Assembly (NCBI GenBank): GCA_014729455.1
Contig: WJJW01000261.1
Location: 1 to 8,230, forward strand
Length of the DNA: 8,230 bases
Direction: 5' to 3'
DNA from: Candidatus Eiseniibacteriota bacterium
GTDB taxonomy: Bacteria; Eisenbacteria; RBG-16-71-46; CAIMUX01; VGJL01
The notes under the pieces were generated by a model. The model searched no databases. It was given only the letters and a program-made list of their open reading frames with translations, and was not told the DNA's origin. Positions within the stretch are counted from its first letter, which is position 1, and each line of letters begins with the position of its first letter. Shown here one piece after another: positions 5,220 to 8,230 of this stretch. The position numbers were made by a program, and so were the translations under genes.

Positions 5220-6551
5220 TCACGGCCGGAGCGGCCGGTCGAGCCAGAGCCGCCAGGTCCGGTGGACCGCGGCGGGCAAACGGACCCATCCCGGCTGGCG
5301 CGGAGCCCGGGCGAGCAGCGCATCCCCTTGGGGCCGCGCAAGCTGCAGGCTGTCCCTGGAGCCATCCCGGAGAAGCAGCCGGATCCGCATCGCCTCCGGA
5401 AACGCGGATCCGGACCGCGCCTCCGGATAGGAGACCGCACGCAGTGCGACCAGGTTCCGCACAGCGGTCTCCAGCGCGTCGGACCGCAGCGGGCGCTCCT
5501 CTCCATCCGCGGCGATCTCCACCCATCCTCCGGCTTCGGCCCGGGCGAACCGGCGCCGGTCCGCTCCGGCCCGGACCTCGACGGTCCGGACGGAATCGGC
5601 CGGAAGCAGGAAGAGGCGGGGATCGCGCAACCGCTCGAGCCCGTCGACGAAGATCCGGAAGGACTCGCTCGGGATCAGCGCGACGACCTCCCTACCGGCG
5701 GGGATGACGTGCACGCTCCGCTCATCGGGGGTGGGATGCCCGATGACGACCTCCGGCCGGCGCCCTCCCTGGATCAGCTGCCAGGTCGCGCGTGGAGGAT
5801 CGAGACCGTGCGCCGGCAGGTCGACGGAGTCGAGAGGACCCAGGTACGCGGTGATCGTCTCCCGGCGGAGGTCGTTGACCGCGCGTTGCACCGTGCGCGC
5901 CTCTGCATCGAAGCGGAACGGATGGAGGATCGTCCACTCCCCGCCGGGGCGTCGCGTGAGCGTGATCTCCTCCTCGCGCGTCGCGATGCGAAGCGTGTCG
6001 ACCCGACCGTGGCCGATCGGCGCGGGGACCGGGCTATGGATCTCGTGGGTCGGTGGCGCCAGGAACCGGCGGACCAGGAACGGATCGAGGATCCAGATCC
6101 TCCGCGCGCCGCCGGGCCTTCCGTACCGTCCGCCCCCCGCCGGAACGGTATCGCCCAAAACGACCCGGAACCGTCCCCCACTCCAGGCTGCGGTCCAGGC
6201 CGCCGCCGGCGGATCCAGTCCGAACTGCGCTCCGGCGGTGTCGGGGAGGATCCGCTCGGGCTCGAGCGTCGCGGCGACGCGGAGCGACGAGCGCAGGAAC
6301 CGCTCGTCGGCCCGGTCGCGGTACGGCTCGACGATCCAGAAACCGTCGGTCTCGCGAACAACGCGGATCCGCTCCTCTCCTCGCTCGAAGAGGATCTCCT
6401 CGATCTCCTCCTCGGGCAACGGGGGAACGATCCCCTCGCTTCCCGGCTCGGCCGGTCCGCCGTTGCGTGCGATCCGGTACCAGACGAACAGCACCCCGAG
6501 AAGGGCGACGATCAGAATCGCCTGCGCGGCGCTCGGCCCGCGTCGCGCCAC
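5220..6551 (-). CDS. DUF4340-family membrane-anchored protein of a Gld-type ABC operon
   Basis: A 443-residue protein with one N-terminal membrane segment (about 9-27, AQAILIVALLGVLFVWYRIA) and the rest predicted periplasmic. The body matches DUF4340, a family that regularly follows GldG-type auxiliary proteins; its biochemical role is not established. Three related units are visible, each beginning with a strand pair around a conserved Trp: Trp72 (GFWIVEPY), Trp206 (EWTILHPF) and Trp343 (GWVEIA). The first two also share GLDPP (111-115 and 249-253) followed by a Trp-containing strand. Units run roughly 51-165, 184-310 and 320-437. The start is a GTG one base after the TGA of the upstream gene, with GAGAAGG 7 bases before it, so the two genes are translationally coupled. 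The stop is at 5220. Confidence 0.88.
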   Translation of the reverse strand: MARRGPSAAQAILIVALLGVLFVWYRIARNGGPAEPGSEGIVPPLPEEEIEEILFERGEERIRVVRETDGFWIVEPYRDRADERFLRSSLRVAATLEPERILPDTAGAQFGLDPPAAAWTAAWSGGRFRVVLGDTVPAGGGRYGRPGGARRIWILDPFLVRRFLAPPTHEIHSPVPAPIGHGRVDTLRIATREEEITLTRRPGGEWTILHPFRFDAEARTVQRAVNDLRRETITAYLGPLDSVDLPAHGLDPPRATWQLIQGGRRPEVVIGHPTPDERSVHVIPAGREVVALIPSESFRIFVDGLERLRDPRLFLLPADSVRTVEVRAGADRRRFARAEAGGWVEIAADGEERPLRSDALETAVRNLVALRAVSYPEARSGSAFPEAMRIRLLLRDGSRDSLQLARPQGDALLARAPRQPGWVRLPAAVHRTWRLWLDRPLRP

Positions 6552-6552
6552 G

Positions 6553-8094
6553 TCAGCGCCTTCTCGCCCAGAGCCAGATTCCGACCCCGAGCAGGACCAG
6601 CGGGACCGCCCCGCCGAGAAGGTAGCTGAGCGTGCGCAGCCCCCCCAGGCCGATCCGGATCGGGGTTCCGGAGCGGTCCAGGGGCGGGACCCGAAGCAGA
6701 AACTCGCGCCGCGCCAGCCAGTGGAACGACCGCGTCGCGAGATCGCGGTTGGAGAACAGCTCGATCCCGCCTCCGGAGAGCCAATCGGAATCCCCGACGA
6801 CCACGAGCCGGGCGAACGGCTTCTCCGGGACCGGCTCGCCGGGTCGCGCTTCGCCCGTTCCGGTCACCTCCCACTCCTGCACGACGGCGATCGAGCGCAC
6901 GCGCGCCTCGGCGGCGGTTTCGCCGGGCTCCTCCTCCAGGCCGACGAGCCGGGCGCGCGGGCCGGTCCGGATCAGGGGCTCGGCGTTCACCCCCCAGATC
7001 ATCTCCTCGGCCAGCCCGATCCTCCGGACCCCCGGGAAGACGGTATAGCCCATCCCGCCTCGCAGGATCGGATGGTCCGCGTAGTCCGACGCCACGACGA
7101 CGCGGGGACCGAAGCCGAGCCCGCGCGTCGCGGGGCTCTCGTCGAACACCTCCAGGGAGTCGAGGATCACGCCGCTGCCCCGGAGAAGCTCGCCGAGCCC
7201 CGCGTCGGCCCCCGGCTCCAGGCAGAGAAGGAGCCGTCCGCCCCCGTCGAGATGCTCGCGGAGACGGGTGATCTCCGCCGGCAGCAGCTCTCTCCGCGGG
7301 CCGATCAGCGCCAGGACCGCCGTCTCCTCCCCGATCGGCGCTTCCAGCAGCGAGACCTCCGCCGGCTCGTACCCCACCTCCCGCAGCGAGGCGGCGAGCG
7401 GGGCCAGTCCCCCTCGGCCGCTCGCACTCAAACGGCGCTCCCCGTGACCGGTGACGAACGCGATCCGCAGCCGACGGGGATTCTCCGCGCGCAAGATCGC
7501 CTGGCTGATCGACGCCTCGGTCAGCTCCAGGGCCTCCTCGACGACCCCGCCCGATCGAACCAGAACGACCGCGGACCGGTTCAAGCCGAGCTGACGGGCC
7601 CGGTCCGGCCGCCGATCCGGATCGACCATCTCGACCCGGATCCGCCCCGCGCTCTTCCGGTACGTCTCCAGCACGTCGAACGCCCTCGCCCGTCGCGGAT
7701 CGTCCTCGCGGAAGACGCCGATCAGCTCGATCGGCGCGTCGTTCGCCTCGAGGACCGCCCGGCTCGCCTCGCTGAGCCGGTTCAGTCCCCGCTCGGTCCA
7801 GTCCATCCGCACGGGGGCGCGCGCGAGCACGAGCGCCCCCACCCCGAACACCGCCGCGGCGAGCAACCACGTGATCGCGGGCCCAGGCTCGGAGACCCGG
7901 CGGGCGCGAACGAAGAGGAAGCCGATCTCCCGCCTCGCCCGGTAGAGGAACGCCGCGAAGCTGACGATCGCCCCCAGGCCGAGCAGGCGGGGAAGGTAGG
8001 CGTCCGGACCGGCGAGCGAGGCCAGCGCTCCCGCCAGGGCGCCGAGGAACAGGGCGACCAGGAGCAAAGGAAGCAGGCGGCCCCCTCCGTTCAC
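6553..8094 (-). CDS. GldG-type ABC transporter auxiliary protein
   Basis: A 513-residue protein of the Gld-family ABC auxiliary group (ABC_transp_aux domain). Membrane segments are likely at about 7-28, 33-50, 72-91 and 485-508, so a large periplasmic domain (about 95-480) lies between the third and fourth. Family signs are the WTERGLNRLSEASRAVL entry (99-115), which resembles the start of known GldG proteins, a DPD near 158-160, FVTGHGERRL (213-222), LDGGGRLLL (282-290), VVVGDSDWLS (431-440) and NRDL..FHWLARRE (449-463). In Flavobacterium, GldA, GldF and GldG form an ABC transporter linked to gliding; outside Bacteroidota the same arrangement is widespread and of unknown substrate, so gliding is not implied. 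The start is a GTG at 8094 in a 4-base GTGA overlap with the permease stop, with GGAG about 7 bases upstream. Confidence 0.93.
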   Translation of the reverse strand: MNGGGRLLPLLLVALFLGALAGALASLAGPDAYLPRLLGLGAIVSFAAFLYRARREIGFLFVRARRVSEPGPAITWLLAAAVFGVGALVLARAPVRMDWTERGLNRLSEASRAVLEANDAPIELIGVFREDDPRRARAFDVLETYRKSAGRIRVEMVDPDRRPDRARQLGLNRSAVVLVRSGGVVEEALELTEASISQAILRAENPRRLRIAFVTGHGERRLSASGRGGLAPLAASLREVGYEPAEVSLLEAPIGEETAVLALIGPRRELLPAEITRLREHLDGGGRLLLCLEPGADAGLGELLRGSGVILDSLEVFDESPATRGLGFGPRVVVASDYADHPILRGGMGYTVFPGVRRIGLAEEMIWGVNAEPLIRTGPRARLVGLEEEPGETAAEARVRSIAVVQEWEVTGTGEARPGEPVPEKPFARLVVVGDSDWLSGGGIELFSNRDLATRSFHWLARREFLLRVPPLDRSGTPIRIGLGGLRTLSYLLGGAVPLVLLGVGIWLWARRR

Positions 8095-8230
8095 GCCCCT
8101 CTCCAGCGGAACAGGTCGAGGGCCCGCAACGCCAGCGCGAGCATCAGGAACGTTCCCGCCGCGAAGAACGCGACGTGCTCCAAATCGACGACTCCGCGGG
8201 TGAAATCCTCGAAGCGATCGAGGATCGCCA
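8091..8230 (-). CDS. ABC-2/GldF-type permease, C-terminal tail (cut by right window edge)
   Basis: Only the last 45 complete codons and the stop are in the window. The tail reads as an aspartate- and phenylalanine-rich loop (LDRFEDFTRGVVDLEHV) followed by a final membrane helix (AFFAAGTFLMLALALRAL) and a short basic end with FRWRG. This closely resembles the C-terminus of GldF-like inner-membrane permeases, where a RFEDF-type loop precedes the last helix. The TGA overlaps the GTG of the GldG-type gene. The remaining helices and the ATPase gene should lie to the right of the window. Confidence 0.85.
   Translation of the reverse strand, partial: AILDRFEDFTRGVVDLEHVAFFAAGTFLMLALALRALDLFRWRGA

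Noticed and set aside
5108..5506. N-terminal extension of the 122-residue protein into the DUF4340 gene
   Set aside because: The extra residues are Arg/Gly/Ser-rich and shadow-like, while an excellent ribosome-binding site marks the GTG at 5107.
5199..6629. A plus-strand frame of 476 codons opposite the DUF4340 gene
   Set aside because: It is low in hydrophobic core and rich in Pro, Arg and Gly, and it lies antisense to a well-supported gene with family motifs.
6512..7870. A second minus-strand frame of about 450 codons inside the GldG-type gene
   Set aside because: It is a Gly/Arg/Ala-rich shadow in another reading frame; the overlapping frame carries all GldG-type motifs.
1..8230. Search for tRNA, rRNA, CRISPR arrays, insertion sequences, attachment sites or long repeats
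   Set aside because: Nothing with the needed structure or repeat pattern was seen by eye; only the short inverted repeats listed above stand out.

Overview
The window is a G+C-rich (roughly two thirds by eye) stretch of a Gram-negative bacterial chromosome. All supported genes lie on the minus strand, so the reading order is from high to low coordinates. No rRNA, tRNA, CRISPR array, transposase or phage gene is visible. The signal peptide, inner-membrane anchors and a beta-barrel-like domain point to a diderm. The phylum cannot be fixed from this sequence. A Gld-type ABC auxiliary protein with a DUF4340 protein beside a chain of coiled-coil/TPR envelope genes would fit an under-sampled lineage such as Eisenbacteria, Krumholzibacteriota, Gemmatimonadota or Myxococcota, but that is a guess.

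Right block (8230-5220): the C-terminal tail of an ABC-2/GldF-type permease, a GldG-type auxiliary protein and a DUF4340 protein, joined by a 4-base overlap and a 1-base gap. This is the usual ABC permease/auxiliary/DUF4340 operon. The ATPase gene should lie beyond the right edge.

Middle block (5219-3485): a 122-residue protein of unknown function (a possible winged-helix DNA-binding domain with a strongly basic, acid-free tail) is preceded by a near-consensus Shine-Dalgarno sequence and a hairpin. A 13-bp-stem inverted repeat follows it and directly abuts a candidate promoter for cutA. cutA overlaps by 4 bases a gene for a DUF62 S-adenosyl-L-methionine hydrolase (SAM hydroxide adenosyltransferase).

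Left block (3484-1): after a gene-poor stretch of about 395 bases comes a tight four-gene set. It encodes a membrane-anchored coiled-coil protein, a second anchored coiled-coil protein ending in a beta-rich, barrel-like domain, a membrane-tethered PstS-like binding-protein domain that seems to lack the second-lobe phosphate loop, and a secreted TPR protein cut by the left edge. Every product is predicted to face or enter the periplasm, and the genes are separated by only 12, 21 and 33 bases. This looks like an envelope-spanning assembly of unknown function and is the best candidate here for an undescribed system.
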